Part shown: positions 23,180 to 33,069 of the stretch, piece by piece | How positions within the stretch are numbered: the stretch's first letter is position 1 | Layout of the letters: the number at the start of each line of letters is the position of its first letter | Assembly (NCBI GenBank): GCA_963733765.1 | Contig: CAVTEI010000003.1 | Span: 3,162,001-3,226,000, forward strand | Reading direction: 5' to 3' | DNA from: DATKAS01 sp963733765 | Lineage (GTDB): Bacteria; Actinomycetota; Acidimicrobiia; Acidimicrobiales; DATKAS01 | Length of the DNA: 64,000 nucleotides | The notes under the pieces: generated by a model | What the model was told of the DNA's origin: nothing | Seen by the model: only the letters and a program-made list of their open reading frames with translations | The model's database searches: none | Translations under genes and position numbers: made by a program

Positions 23180-25081
23180 ATGCCGCCCGCATCGGAACGC
23201 GAACGCTCTGGCACTCAGAGCGCCGCGATGCCGTCCCCGTTCCCGCCGATCGCTGACTACGCGTTCCTCTCGAACTGCCACACCGGCGCACTGGTCGCCC
23301 TCGACGGCTCGATCGACTGGCTGTGCGTGCCCCGGTTCGATTCTCCGAGCGTGTTCGGCACGCTGCTCGATCGTCAGGCGGGAACCTTCAGAATCGGGCC
23401 GTTCGGGATCAACCATCCGATCGCACGCGTCTACGAGCCGGGAACCAACACCGTCGTGACCACGTGGAGGACCCTCACCGGGTGGGCGGTCGTCCGAGAC
23501 GCGTTGACGATGGCTCCGAGCGATGGGGAGGACGTCATCACGCCCCACACTCGCCCGCCCGCCGATGACGACGCCGCGCACATGCTGGTGCGAACGGTCC
23601 GATGCCTCGAGGGAGCGATCCACATCGACCTCGTGTGCGAGCCGGTGTTCGACTACGGCCGTGAGCCCGCGGTCTGGACCCTGACCGAGGGCAGTCGCCA
23701 AAGCGCGGACGCGAGTGGCGGCGGTCAGGCGCTGCGGCTGCGCACCGACATGGCATTGGGCATCGAGGGCGGTCGAGTCCGCGCCCGGCGCGAGCTGCAG
23801 GCAGGCGATGAGGTCTTCTGCGCCTTGTCGTGGGCCGACGGCTTGGCGGCTCCCGTCGACGCGAAGGACGCGAACGCGCGCATCGATCGGACCAATCGCT
23901 TCTGGCACAACTGGTTGTCGCGGGCGCGCATCCCCGACCACTCGTGGGCCCACCCGATCCAGCGATCCGCGCTCGCGATCAAGGGAATGACCTACATGCC
24001 GACGGGCGCGACGATCGCGGCCCTGACGACCTCGCTTCCGGAGACCCCCGGCGGCGAGCGCAACTGGGACTACCGCTTCACCTGGATGCGAGACACCACG
24101 TTCACGTTGCAGGCGCTGCACTTCCTCAACCTGGACTGGGAGGCCGACGAGTTCATGCAGTTCGTCGCCGATCTCGAGCCGAACGACGACGGAGGGCTGC
24201 AGATCATGTACGGCATCGATGGCCGGCGTGACCTCACTGAAGAGACTCTCGACCACTTGTCGGGCTACGCCGGCGCGCGTCCGGTGCGGATCGGGAACGG
24301 CGCGTTCGACCAGCGTCAGAACGACGTGTACGGGGCCGTGCTCGACTCGATCCTTCTCCACACGCGGCGGAATCAACGACTCCCTCGGCGGCTGTGGCCC
24401 GTCGTTCAGACCCAGGCGGAGTGCGCGGCGAATGTGTGGCGACAGCCCGACCAGGGGATCTGGGAGGCGCGCGGCGCCCCGCAGCACTACGTGTCGTCCA
24501 AGCTGATGTGCTGGGTCGCCCTCGACCGCGCCGCGAAGCTCGGGCACATCTGCGGTGACGCCGAGCTCGCCGACGGGTGGCGCGCGACCGCGGACGAGAT
24601 ACGGGACGAGATCCTCGAGCGAGGAGTGAGCGATCGCGGCGTGCTCCGTCAGCACTACGACACCGACGCGCTGGATGCCTCGGTGCTCCTCGCCGCAGTG
24701 TTCGGCTTCCTGGCTCGCGACGACGATCGATTGCGCAGCACCGTGCTGGCGATCGCCGAGAACCTCACCGAGAACGGGTTCGTCCTGCGCTACCGAACCG
24801 ACGAGACCGACGACGGGCTCTCCGGCAAGGAGGGCACGTTTCTGATCTGCTCGTTCTGGCTCGTCTCCGCCTTGGCCGTCATCGGGGAGAGGCAGCAGGC
24901 CCGCGACCTCATGGAGCGACTGTTGCGCGTCGGGTCACCCCTCGGTCTCTTCGCCGAGGAGTTCGACGTGGAAACCGGACGGCATCTCGGCAACTTCCCC
25001 CAGGCGTTTTCACATCTGGCGCTGATCGAAGCGGCCGGCCGGATCATCGCTGGTGAGTTCGCCGAGGAGATGACCGGATGA
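23180..25081 (+). CDS. Glycoside hydrolase family 15 (trehalase/glucoamylase-like)
   Basis: This 633-residue protein has the N-terminal beta-sandwich beginning PFPPIADYAFLSNCHTGALV and an (alpha/alpha)6 barrel. The barrel contains ERNWDYRFTWMRD (about 292-304), the general-acid region DQGIWEARG (Glu near 428) and the base region FAEEFDVETG (about 590-600). Length and these blocks match the actinobacterial GH15 group that includes mycobacterial trehalase, so alpha,alpha-trehalose is a likely substrate; glucan oligomers are the alternative. There is no signal peptide. A later ATG at 23228 is possible, but 23180 gives the usual family length. It overlaps the next gene by ATGA. Confidence 0.88.
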   Translation: MPPASERERSGTQSAAMPSPFPPIADYAFLSNCHTGALVALDGSIDWLCVPRFDSPSVFGTLLDRQAGTFRIGPFGINHPIARVYEPGTNTVVTTWRTLTGWAVVRDALTMAPSDGEDVITPHTRPPADDDAAHMLVRTVRCLEGAIHIDLVCEPVFDYGREPAVWTLTEGSRQSADASGGGQALRLRTDMALGIEGGRVRARRELQAGDEVFCALSWADGLAAPVDAKDANARIDRTNRFWHNWLSRARIPDHSWAHPIQRSALAIKGMTYMPTGATIAALTTSLPETPGGERNWDYRFTWMRDTTFTLQALHFLNLDWEADEFMQFVADLEPNDDGGLQIMYGIDGRRDLTEETLDHLSGYAGARPVRIGNGAFDQRQNDVYGAVLDSILLHTRRNQRLPRRLWPVVQTQAECAANVWRQPDQGIWEARGAPQHYVSSKLMCWVALDRAAKLGHICGDAELADGWRATADEIRDEILERGVSDRGVLRQHYDTDALDASVLLAAVFGFLARDDDRLRSTVLAIAENLTENGFVLRYRTDETDDGLSGKEGTFLICSFWLVSALAVIGERQQARDLMERLLRVGSPLGLFAEEFDVETGRHLGNFPQAFSHLALIEAAGRIIAGEFAEEMTG

Positions 25082-26515
25082 CCCGCCGTGCAGCTGTGAT
25101 CGGGGGAAGTGTCGCCGGGTTGGCGTCGGCGATCGGTCTCGCGCGCCGAGGTTGGGAGGTCACGGTCGTCGAGCGCGATCTCGCTCCCGACACCGACGAT
25201 GGCGACGAGGCGTTCCTGGTCTGGGATCGGCGCAACGTCCCGCAGTTCCGGCAGCCCCACGCGTTCTCCGCCCGGTCACGCAATCTGCTGCTCGAGCACA
25301 TCCCCGAGGTGGTCGACTGGCTGAGGGCAGACGGCATCCCCGAGATCAACCTCTTCAAGATGCTCGCGCCGCCCGAGCTCTGGTCCGACGAGGACGACGC
25401 GTACACGGGGCTTTGGAGCCGGCGACCGGCATTCGAGCTCGCCATCCGGCGCACCGCTGAGGTCGAGCCCGGCGTCACCATCGTCGTGCCTGCCGTCGTG
25501 CGGGGTTTGCAGATGGAACAGGGCTCTCCCCTGCGCGTCATCGGCATCGTGCTGGCGGACGGCACCCGGATCGACGCCGACCTCGTGCTCGACTGTGCCG
25601 GGCGCCGATCTCCGGTCTCGAAGTGGCTCGCGGAGAAGAGACATTGACGTCCCCCAGCAGATCCAGGACTGCGACGCCGTCTACCACGCCCGGTACTACC
25701 GGCTGAAGGCCGAGTCGGGAATGTCGCTGTTCGGCATCCTCGGCGCCGCGCAGGGACTCGACCGCGTGCGCATCATCGGCTTTCCCGGTGATCACGACAC
25801 CTATGGGCTCGGGTTCTTCATCCAGCCCGACGACGAAGAGCTCAAGATCGTGCGGCAGGACTGGGCGTGGGATGCCGTGTTCGCCGCTATTCCCGGCCTT
25901 GCCGCGTGGGCCGATCCCGACGTCGGCACACCGCTCACGAGTGTGCAGTACATGGGCGGCCATCAGAACACGCGCTCGCACCACGTCGTCGACGGCGCAC
26001 CCCTGGTGCACGGTCTGCTGCCCGTGGGCGATTCGCTGTGCACGACCAACCCGATGTACGGCTGGGGTGCGTCAATGGCTCTGACCTACGCGTTCGCCGC
26101 GGTCGATGCGGCAACGTCGCACACCGGCGACCTGGAAGCGATCGCGCTCGCGTACGACGCCGCCGTGCGCGACGAGGCCGACGGCGTGTACCGCGAGTCC
26201 TCGGCGATGGACCGGGTGCGCAGCTACGAATGGAGCGGGGAAGACATCCCGGAGTGGGATCGCGCCGAAGTCGAACGCCAGAACCTGATCGGCTGCATCG
26301 CCGCGGGTGCGCTGCGCGACCCGGTGCTCGGGCGCGCGCAGCTTCGACGGATGAACCTGCTCGAGCCGCCCGGCGCGGTGCTCGATGACCCTGAGGTCGT
26401 CGAGCACGCGAGAAATACCCAGCAGATCCTCATGGCCAAGGCGAAGCGCCAGAGCGGCCCAGAGCGAGCTGAGCTGCTTGACGCCATCGCCGTTGCCAAC
26501 CCGAACAGGAGCTGA
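25078..26515 (+). pseudogene. FAD-dependent oxidoreductase/monooxygenase, frameshifted
   Basis: The first frame (25078-25647) gives the FAD site AVIGGSVAGLASAIGLARRG, then RRPAFELAIRRTAE and the DCAGRRSPVS segment of group A flavin monooxygenases. It stops early. The second frame gives DIDVPQQIQDCDAVYHARYY and runs on to 26515, including the second FAD motif GDSLCTTNPMYGWGAS. One inserted base near 25635-25650 joins them into one protein of about 479 residues. The start overlaps the GH15 stop (ATGA), and a further gene follows 5 bp after the end. The substrate is unknown. If the shift is real, the gene is dead; sequence error is more likely. Confidence 0.75.
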
Positions 26516-26520
26516 GCCGA

Positions 26521-27480
26521 ATGTCACCCGTTCTCGCCCCATCGCACGACCGTGCCCATCCCGTCGAAGGCGACGGTGCCTGGTCCGAGTCGTACTACTT
26601 CAACTGCTACGACCCCGATGCCGACGTTGGCTTCTATACGCGGGTCGGCATCCGGCCGAACGAGGGCACGATCGACGTCGGCCTCGCGGTGTGGCTGCCC
26701 GGCGGCGGCATCGACCACATCGGCCACCGACGCGAGCAGACCGAGATGATCGACTCCGTGCTGGAAGTCGGCCCCGTGAAGTACGAGATGCTCGAGCCGA
26801 TGGAGCGTTGGCGGCTCACTGCGAACGGGAAGTCGTGGAAGGGCGAGATCGCGATGGACGTGACCTTCGGGGCGCGCACGCCGCCGATCGGCGCGGATGG
26901 CCAGGACCGCGAAGCGAGCGATTCTTCGAGTGCCGCGACGCGGCAATCAGTGGGAAAGGGCCACCTCGAGCAAGGTGGGCTGTGGAGCGGCTGGATCGAG
27001 GCGGGCGGAGAGCGCAACGAGCTCGGACCGAACGCCCGCGGCAACCGCGACAAGTCGCGGGGTCCGCGCCGATGGGGCGGACCGAAGATGTGGCGGTGGT
27101 TCTCGATCAACATCGACGACGACACCCACTTCGGCGGCATCGTGATCGGCACCGAGGGCGGCGACCTCCACCGCGGGTGGGTCTGGCGCGACGGGAGCCA
27201 TGAGTCGATCGCCGAGTGGAAGGTCACGAGCGACCTCGAGGACGACGGGGTCACACACCGAGCAACGCACGTCCTCGCGACCGACAAGGCGGGGCGCACC
27301 CACGCGCTCGATGCCGAAGTGCTTCGAGTCGAGCCCGGCAGCAAAGGCGTCAAGCCCGACACGACGATCGTGAACGAGGGGCTGGCGCGGTGGACCTACG
27401 AGGGCCGCACCGGCACGGGCATCAGCGAGTACCTCCACCAGCTCGACGGTGACGCCAAGCCGGTCGTGCCGATCACCTGA
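26521..27480 (+). CDS. DUF7064/DUF7065-like (lipocalin-type fold) protein
   Basis: This 319-residue protein has two related beta-rich halves. The first contains WSESYYFNCYDP and VGFYTRVGIRPNEG. The second contains WSGWIEAGGERNEL, WRWFSINIDDDTHFGG and HRGWVWRDG. Such proteins, often annotated DUF7064/7065 and related to the AttH/CrtC-like lipocalin group, are frequent in actinobacterial lipid and steroid gene sets, but no reaction is established. A Ser/Gln-rich loop (about 125-145) separates the halves. It follows the FAD oxygenase by 5 bp and is probably co-transcribed with it. Family assignment is moderate. Confidence 0.65.
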   Translation: MSPVLAPSHDRAHPVEGDGAWSESYYFNCYDPDADVGFYTRVGIRPNEGTIDVGLAVWLPGGGIDHIGHRREQTEMIDSVLEVGPVKYEMLEPMERWRLTANGKSWKGEIAMDVTFGARTPPIGADGQDREASDSSSAATRQSVGKGHLEQGGLWSGWIEAGGERNELGPNARGNRDKSRGPRRWGGPKMWRWFSINIDDDTHFGGIVIGTEGGDLHRGWVWRDGSHESIAEWKVTSDLEDDGVTHRATHVLATDKAGRTHALDAEVLRVEPGSKGVKPDTTIVNEGLARWTYEGRTGTGISEYLHQLDGDAKPVVPIT

Positions 27481-27489
27481 GCCAATCGC

Positions 27490-28389
27490 CTAGCCGCGAT
27501 AGGGCGCAGCAAGCTCCGCGATCCTTGCGAGCGTCTCCTCGCGGCCCGGCCCCGGCGGGCCGAGGGTGAAGTCGGGGACGATGAACTCGTCCACGCCGAG
27601 CTCGTGGTACTGCCCGAGGATGTCGGCGCACTTCTGCGACGTCCCGATCATCGTCGGCATCGGCATCTCGGCCTTGCGGATGCCTTCGAGTGCCGACTCG
27701 TCGTCGTTCATGAAGATCAGTGCCTGAGTCGAGACGGCGATGTCATCGAAGTCCCGGCCGAGGTTGTCGCAGTGGCGTCGGAGCACGTCGAGCTTGCCCC
27801 GCATGATCTCGGGCGTGGACCACGCGTTCCACTCGTCCGCGTACTGCGCGGCGATCCGCATCGTGCGCTTCTCACCGCTCCCCCCTACCAGCAGTGACAT
27901 GTCGGCTCTCGCTGGGTTCATCGGCGCTTCGTCGATCACGTAGTACTCGCCCTTGAACGAGAACCGCTCCTCGGCGAAGAGCCCTTTCACGACCTGGACG
28001 GCCTCCTCGAACCGGTCGAGCCGCTGCTTCACGGGCGGGAGCTCGATGCCATAGGCCTCGTGCTCGTTCTCCTGCCACCCGGCTCCGAGCCCGAACAGCA
28101 CGCGACCGCCGCTCATGTGATCGATCGTCGCGACCTGGTTCGCCAGGATCGCGGGATGGCGGTACGTGTTGCCGAACACGAGCGAGCCGATCCGCATGCG
28201 TTCCGTCGCCGCCGCGAGTCCGCCCATGATCGCCACGCACTCCCCCGTCGGGCCAGTGACGTCGCCGAAGTTGGGCATGAAGTGGTCAGCGAAGTAGACG
28301 CCGTCCCACCCGTCACGCTCGAGCGCACACACCTGCTCGACGATCACATCCCAGGGCTGTGACGGGTTCGGCCAGATCGACAGCCTCAT
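27490..28389 (-). CDS. LLM-class F420-dependent oxidoreductase
   Basis: This 299-residue TIM barrel of the luciferase-like family begins LSIWPNPSQPWDVIVEQV and GVYFADHFMPN. It then shows IGSLVFGNTYRHPAILANQVATIDHMSGGRV and LGLGAGWQENEHEAYG-type segments (about 55-115), which are diagnostic of the F420 branch. It would transfer hydride between F420 and an unknown substrate. It is the last gene of a minus-strand set that begins with the epoxide hydrolase at 31304 and includes a deazaflavin-dependent nitroreductase and an HsaA-like monooxygenase; about 100 bp separate it from the latter. Confidence 0.88.
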   Translation of the reverse strand: MRLSIWPNPSQPWDVIVEQVCALERDGWDGVYFADHFMPNFGDVTGPTGECVAIMGGLAAATERMRIGSLVFGNTYRHPAILANQVATIDHMSGGRVLFGLGAGWQENEHEAYGIELPPVKQRLDRFEEAVQVVKGLFAEERFSFKGEYYVIDEAPMNPARADMSLLVGGSGEKRTMRIAAQYADEWNAWSTPEIMRGKLDVLRRHCDNLGRDFDDIAVSTQALIFMNDDESALEGIRKAEMPMPTMIGTSQKCADILGQYHELGVDEFIVPDFTLGPPGPGREETLARIAELAAPYRG

Positions 28390-28486
28390 CGGGTCCTCCT
28401 CGGCTCACACTGCCCGGGCAACGTACTTCGCGAAGATGCCGTCGTCCGAATGGACAGCACCTTCGATCGAGATCTGATCGACCCCG

Positions 28487-29659
28487 TCACGCTTCGTCGG
28501 GGACCAGGTCCAGCAGGATCCAGTGCATCCCGGACGCGAGGCCAGCGAGCTCGCGGCCGCAGTTGCGCCACGCTCCGGGACCCGAGGTGACGTGTTGCGT
28601 GCCGGCGTGCACGTCACGGACCATGCGCTCGATCGGCCCGTTCCGCAATGCCGTCGTGCCGCCCGCGAGGTACACGAAGTTGGCGACGTCGAGCAGCGTC
28701 TTGGTGATGTGGCCGAGCGCGAGTCGCACCAGCGTGTCCTGACGCACAGTGATCGGCTCGCCCGCGGAGAACGTCTTCTCGACGTCGCGCCACGACTCCA
28801 TGACGAACGCGCGCGCCGCACGAAAGCTCGCTTCTGTCTCGGCGAACTGAGTTTGGAAGTGATCGGACTCGGCGATGCTGCCGGCGCGGCCCTTCTTTGC
28901 CTCCACCAACGTCTTCAGCTCGTCGAGCAATCGCCGTCCGACGCCCATCGCCCACCCCGAATGGCACACAACGGCCAGGGCGATGATGCCGAGTCGGTAG
29001 ATGTCGCCTCGACTTCCGTCTCGAGTGAACGCGAAGTGGCAGAACTCCTCGGGCACGAAGAGGTCGGTGATCGTGTAGTCGATGCTGCCCGTGCCGCGCA
29101 GGCCGAGCACATTCCATGAGTCCTGCTTGAGGTCGGCTCCATCCACCGGGGTCACGAAGATCCGGGGCTCGCCCGTCTCCTCGATGATGGCGAGCGAATG
29201 GATGTAGGTGCCGTGCTTCAGTCCTGATCCGAAGCTCCATTCGCCGGTCAGGCGGTAGCCGCCGTCGACCTTGTGCGCCACGCCGGGACGGGTGCCCTGG
29301 CCCGCGATCACTGGGTAGCCGCCATCGACGAAGAGCTCGGCCACGGCGTTCGGCCCGAGGTAGGCCGCTGCAGTCCCGGTGGACAGGCACGAGGCCATCT
29401 GCACCCATCCCGCGGACGGGTCGCCATACGAGGTGATCTCGAGCACCTCGAGCGAGTCGATCGGGCCGAGCTCCGACCCGCCCAGCCCCCGGGGCACCCA
29501 CATCTGGAACATGCCGTCGCGGTGGAACGCCTCGACGACCTCGGGCGCTAGCTCGCCGGCGTCGTCGGAGTAGGGCTGGCATCGGTCGAGCAACGGGAGC
29601 ATCGCCGCGGCTCGCTTGGCCAGGTCGGTGCGGGTATCGAAGGGTGCAGTGAGCGTCAC
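28487..29659 (-). CDS. HsaA-like flavin-dependent monooxygenase (acyl-CoA dehydrogenase fold)
   Basis: This 390-residue protein has the acyl-CoA dehydrogenase fold, but the pattern is that of group D flavin monooxygenases such as HsaA and p-hydroxyphenylacetate hydroxylase: VVEAFHRDGMFQMWVPRGLGG, GDPSAGWVQMASCLS, GEWSFGSGLKH and VLGLRGTGSIDY. Such enzymes use reduced flavin delivered by a reductase to hydroxylate an aromatic ring. The frame is open to 29812, but I choose GTG 29659, directly before TLTAPFDTRTDLAKRA. A second HsaA-like gene lies at 61951. No dedicated flavin reductase is adjacent to this copy. Confidence 0.82.
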   Translation of the reverse strand: MTLTAPFDTRTDLAKRAAAMLPLLDRCQPYSDDAGELAPEVVEAFHRDGMFQMWVPRGLGGSELGPIDSLEVLEITSYGDPSAGWVQMASCLSTGTAAAYLGPNAVAELFVDGGYPVIAGQGTRPGVAHKVDGGYRLTGEWSFGSGLKHGTYIHSLAIIEETGEPRIFVTPVDGADLKQDSWNVLGLRGTGSIDYTITDLFVPEEFCHFAFTRDGSRGDIYRLGIIALAVVCHSGWAMGVGRRLLDELKTLVEAKKGRAGSIAESDHFQTQFAETEASFRAARAFVMESWRDVEKTFSAGEPITVRQDTLVRLALGHITKTLLDVANFVYLAGGTTALRNGPIERMVRDVHAGTQHVTSGPGAWRNCGRELAGLASGMHWILLDLVPDEA

Positions 29660-29687
29660 GCCGGGCACGTTATTCCCGACCGTGTGC

Positions 29688-30162
29688 TCAAGCCTCGCTG
29701 CGAACTCGCAAACAGATGTCGACCTTGAACAGACGGAGCGTCCGCTGGGTCGACTCGGGGAACAGATGCTCGGCGTCGACCCGCGGGACGACCTCGGGCT
29801 TGCCGACGACATGGGTCTTGCCGTCGTGGACGATCGTCGCAGTGCCGCTCGCGAGCACGTTCTTGAGCCAGTCGGTGTTCGCCCCGTAAGGCAGTGCGAT
29901 CACGAACCCGTCGTCGGTCGGGACTGCGTCGATCGGCGTCTCGTAGCTCGGTACCCGACTTGCGGCCGACGTGGTGGACGACCGACGAGGTCGAGCCCGC
30001 GGTGCCCGCGGACTTGAGCACCACGTGCTTGGTCGCCCGGCTGGTCTTCCGCACGGCATCGAGCACGACTGGCGACTTCCTGCGCATGCCCTCGAGGAAC
30101 ACGACGCCCAGCGCGAGCACGGCGACGAAGACGCCGCCGAAGAGCTTGAAGACCGTCTTCAC
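29688..30162 (-). pseudogene. Deazaflavin (F420)-dependent nitroreductase family, frameshifted
   Basis: The gene starts at GTG 30162, eight bases after AAGGAGG, and overlaps the epoxide hydrolase stop (GTGA). The N-terminal part has a membrane-like segment FGGVFVAVLALGVVFLEGMRR, then HVVLKSAGTAGS and HHVGRKSGT. After a shift near 29950-29960 another frame continues with SYETPIDAVPTDDGFVIALPYG, DWLKNVLASG and the tail to 29688. Joined, this is the DDN/DUF385 split-barrel fold of about 158 residues, which uses F420H2. A single-base change joins the frames; the membrane anchor at the N-terminus is common in this family. Confidence 0.75.
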
Positions 30163-31304
30163 GACGATGACCTCCTTGCCTGGCCGAAGCATTCGCGCAG
30201 GTCGCGCACGAACGTCTCCGGCACTTCGAATGCGGCGAAGTGGCCGCCCTTGTCGTACTCCCGCCAGTGGACCACGTTCGGATAGAGCTCCTTCACCCAC
30301 TCGCGCACGGGCGGGACGATCTCCTTCGGGTACACGGCGAACCCGGTGGGCACGTCGACGATCGGACGATTTCCCCGCCCGAAGCTCTCCCAATAGATGC
30401 GAGCCGACGAGGTCGCGGCGCGCGGCAACCAGTACAGCATCACGTTGTCGAGCAACTCGTCGCGCGTGAGCACGTTCTCGGGATGCCCGTCGCAGTCGGT
30501 CCACGCCCAGAACTTCTCGAGGATCCACGCGAGCTGACCGACGGGCGAATCGGTCAGCCCGTACCCCACGGTCTGTGGGCGCGTGCGCTGCTGGGTGGAG
30601 TAGCCCGAGTCCCACTGCATGTAGTACTGGATGCGCTCGACGGCGTGGAGCTCGGCAGGCGTGCTCGGCTCGCCCGTCGGACGGGCCGACATCGCGAGCG
30701 TGAGCCCGATCATGGCGCAGTGCTCGGCGTCGGTGGCGCCGATGACCGACGTGATTGCCGAGCCCCAGTCGCCCCCTTGCGCGACGTACCGCGAGTAGCC
30801 GAGGCGCGCCATCAACGCCGCGAAGGCGGCCCCGATGCGTTCGACTCCCCATCCCGTCGTGGTCGGACGGCCCGAGAACCCGAAGCCGGGCAACGAAGGG
30901 ACCACGACGTGGAACGCGTCGGCCGCGTCGCCGCCGAACGCCGTCGGATTCGTCAAGGGTTCGATCACCTTCTGGAACTCGACGACCGACCCCGGCCAAC
31001 CATGCGAGAGCAGGAGCGGCAGCGCGTCGTCGTGCGGCGAGCGCACGTGCTGGAAGTGGATGTCGATCCCGTCGATCTCGGTGACGAACTGGTCGAACCG
31101 GTTGAGCAGCGTCTCGCGGGCGCGCCAGTCGTACTTCTCGGCCCAATACTCGGCGACCTCCCGCACATAGGCGAAGGGGATGCCCTGCGACCAGTCGTCG
31201 ACGACCTCCGCGTCGCCCCACCGGGTGTTGCGCAGGCGGGCGCGCAGGTCCTCCAGGTCGCTGTCCGGGATCACCACGGTGAACGGGCGGACCGAGTCGC
31301 TCAT
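30159..31304 (-). CDS. Epoxide hydrolase (EHN plus alpha/beta hydrolase)
   Basis: This 381-residue protein has the N-terminal EHN domain (about 5-110) and an alpha/beta-hydrolase domain. The oxyanion motif HGWPGS is at 101-106, the nucleophile Asp179 is in GGDWGS, and the histidine is His355 in GGHFAAFE. This set matches microsomal-type epoxide hydrolases, which open epoxides to diols. The ATG at 31304 is preceded on the minus strand by TACGGT (31317-31312) seven bases upstream, a good -10 for a leaderless mRNA. It leads a four-gene minus-strand operon and is only 32 bp from the divergent monooxygenase start. Confidence 0.9.
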   Translation of the reverse strand: MSDSVRPFTVVIPDSDLEDLRARLRNTRWGDAEVVDDWSQGIPFAYVREVAEYWAEKYDWRARETLLNRFDQFVTEIDGIDIHFQHVRSPHDDALPLLLSHGWPGSVVEFQKVIEPLTNPTAFGGDAADAFHVVVPSLPGFGFSGRPTTTGWGVERIGAAFAALMARLGYSRYVAQGGDWGSAITSVIGATDAEHCAMIGLTLAMSARPTGEPSTPAELHAVERIQYYMQWDSGYSTQQRTRPQTVGYGLTDSPVGQLAWILEKFWAWTDCDGHPENVLTRDELLDNVMLYWLPRAATSSARIYWESFGRGNRPIVDVPTGFAVYPKEIVPPVREWVKELYPNVVHWREYDKGGHFAAFEVPETFVRDLRECFGQARRSSS

Positions 31305-31336
31305 GGACGGGACCGTAGTTGTGACAAAGTCTGGAC
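31305..31336. promoter_or_regulatory. 32-bp divergent start-to-start region
   Basis: Only 32 bp separate the ATG of the epoxide hydrolase (minus) and the GTG of the monooxygenase (plus). There is no room for two 5' leaders with ribosome sites. On the minus strand TACGGT ends seven bases before the ATG, fitting a leaderless start. The plus strand has only a poor -10 candidate (GACAAA/CAAAGT around 31323-31329). The two promoters must overlap, so the two gene sets are probably controlled together. Confidence 0.5.
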
Positions 31337-33069
31337 GTGACGGCGGAGCACTCCCAGGAGTACTACGACGAGATCAAGCGCCGGTTCGCCGAGGAGCGGG
31401 ATCTGCGCTTGGCCTACCGGCCCGAGGGCACGGCGCAGTTCACGTCGGAGCTCACCGGCGACTTCGCTCGATACGCCGCCGATCCGTACGTCGAGGAGAT
31501 CGTCGAGCGCGACCCGATCGACGACGACGTCGAGGTGCTGTTCATCGGCGGTGGCTTCTCCGCCCTGCTCACGTCGGCGCGGCTGCGCGAGGTCGGTGTC
31601 GAGTCGATCCGCATCGTCGAGCGGGGTGGCGACGTCGGCGGCACCTGGTACTGGAACCGCTATCCCGGCGTCGCGTGCGACGTCGTCGTCGTACGACTAC
31701 CTGCCGCTGCTCGACGAGATGGGGTACGTACCGACGCGTCACTACGCCGAGGGCTGGGAGATCCTCGAGCACTGCCAGCGCCATCGCCCGCCGGTACGAC
31801 CTCTACGAGCTGGCGGTGTTCCAGACCACGGTCACGTCGACGATGTGGCACGAGGACGAGCAGCTGTGGCACTTGACGACCGACCGCGGCGACACCATGC
31901 GGGCTCGCTTCGTCATCTGCGCCAACGGCACGCTGTCGAAGCCGAAGCTGGCGAAGATCGCCGGCATGGACACGTTCACCCGGCACTCGTTCCACACGTC
32001 GCGGTGGGACTACGACTACACCGGGGCGAACCTCGAGCACCTGCACGACAAGGTCGTCGGCATCATCGGCACCGGCGCGACCGCAGTGCAGGCGATCCCG
32101 AATCTCGGCGCAGAACGCGAAGGAGCTGTACGTCTTCCAGCGCACGCCGTCGTCGATCGACATCAAGAACGACTGGGAGACCGATCCGGAATGGGCGGCG
32201 AAGCTGAAGCCCGGCTGGCAGGCCAAGCGTCGCCAGAAGGCGATGACCGCGCCGCCCCTCAGCGTGATGCAGATCGAAGAGCGCGCGGCGATGTCACGCG
32301 AGGAGAAGATCCGGCGCCAGGAGAACGCCAACATCGACTACATGATGCGGATCCATCGCCGCATCGACGAGATCGTCGAGGACCAGGCGACGGCCGACGC
32401 GCTGAAGCCCTGGTACATGTTCATGTGCAAGCGGCCGTGCTTCCACAACGAGTACCTGCCGTCGTTCAACCGACCGAACGTGCACCTCGTCGACACGCAC
32501 GGCAAGGGCATCACCGAGATCGGCCCGAACGGCCCGATCTTCGAGGGCGTCGAGTACGAGCTCGACCTGTTGATCTACGCGACCGGGTTCGAGGTGCAGA
32601 AGACCGGCATCTAGAACCAGATCGTCGGTGAGAACGGGCGTCGAGCTGAACGACAAGTACCGCGACGGCGTCCGCACGTTGCTCGGCATCCACTCCCACG
32701 GCTACCCGAACCTGTTCATCATGGGTGGCTACCAGGCGTCGTTCAACTTCAACCTCACCGACGTGCTGCAGGCGCAGGGCGACCACATCGCCGCGTGCAT
32801 CGACTACACGCGCCGGGCACGGGCACACGACGATCGACGTCACCCACGACGCCGAGGAATGGTGGGTGCAAGAGGTCATCGCCCATCGCGGCAAGACGTC
32901 ACGCAACGCCGAGTGCACGCCCGGCTACTACAACTTCGAGGGCGAGTTCAATCGCCGCCAGGACGGCAACTACAACGGCGGCTTCCCGAAATACACGGGC
33001 CACATGGCCGCGGTGCGCGGGCAGATGGAAGAGCACTACACCTTCGGCGTGACGGTGAGGAGCCGCTGA
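31337..33069 (+). pseudogene. Flavin-containing/Baeyer-Villiger-type monooxygenase, multiply frameshifted
   Basis: A complete FMO/BVMO sequence of about 577 residues can be read only by changing frame five times and passing a TAG at 32612. In order: FAD motif IGGGFSALL and GGTWYWNRYPGVACD; SYDYLPLLDEMGYVP; IARRYDLYELAVF with FHTSRWDY and NADP motif GIIGTGATAVQ; KELYVFQRTPSSID and LLIYATGFEVQKTG; VELNDKYRDG with HGYPNLFIMGGYQ; and TIDVTHDAEEWW. The shifts are near 31690, 31785, 32110, 32635 and 32815, and all behave as single-base insertions. Its TGA overlaps the next ATG. Damage is far denser than in the neighbours, so genuine decay cannot be excluded. Confidence 0.75.

Noticed and set aside
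23108..24655. 515-codon open frame on the minus strand opposite the GH15 gene
   Set aside because: The plus strand shows clear GH15 catalytic blocks over the same bases; the minus-strand product has no recognisable domain.
31337..33069. Programmed frameshifting as explanation for the split genes
   Set aside because: No slippery heptamer with a downstream structure is common to the breakpoints, shifts occur in both directions among genes, and five in one gene cannot be programmed.
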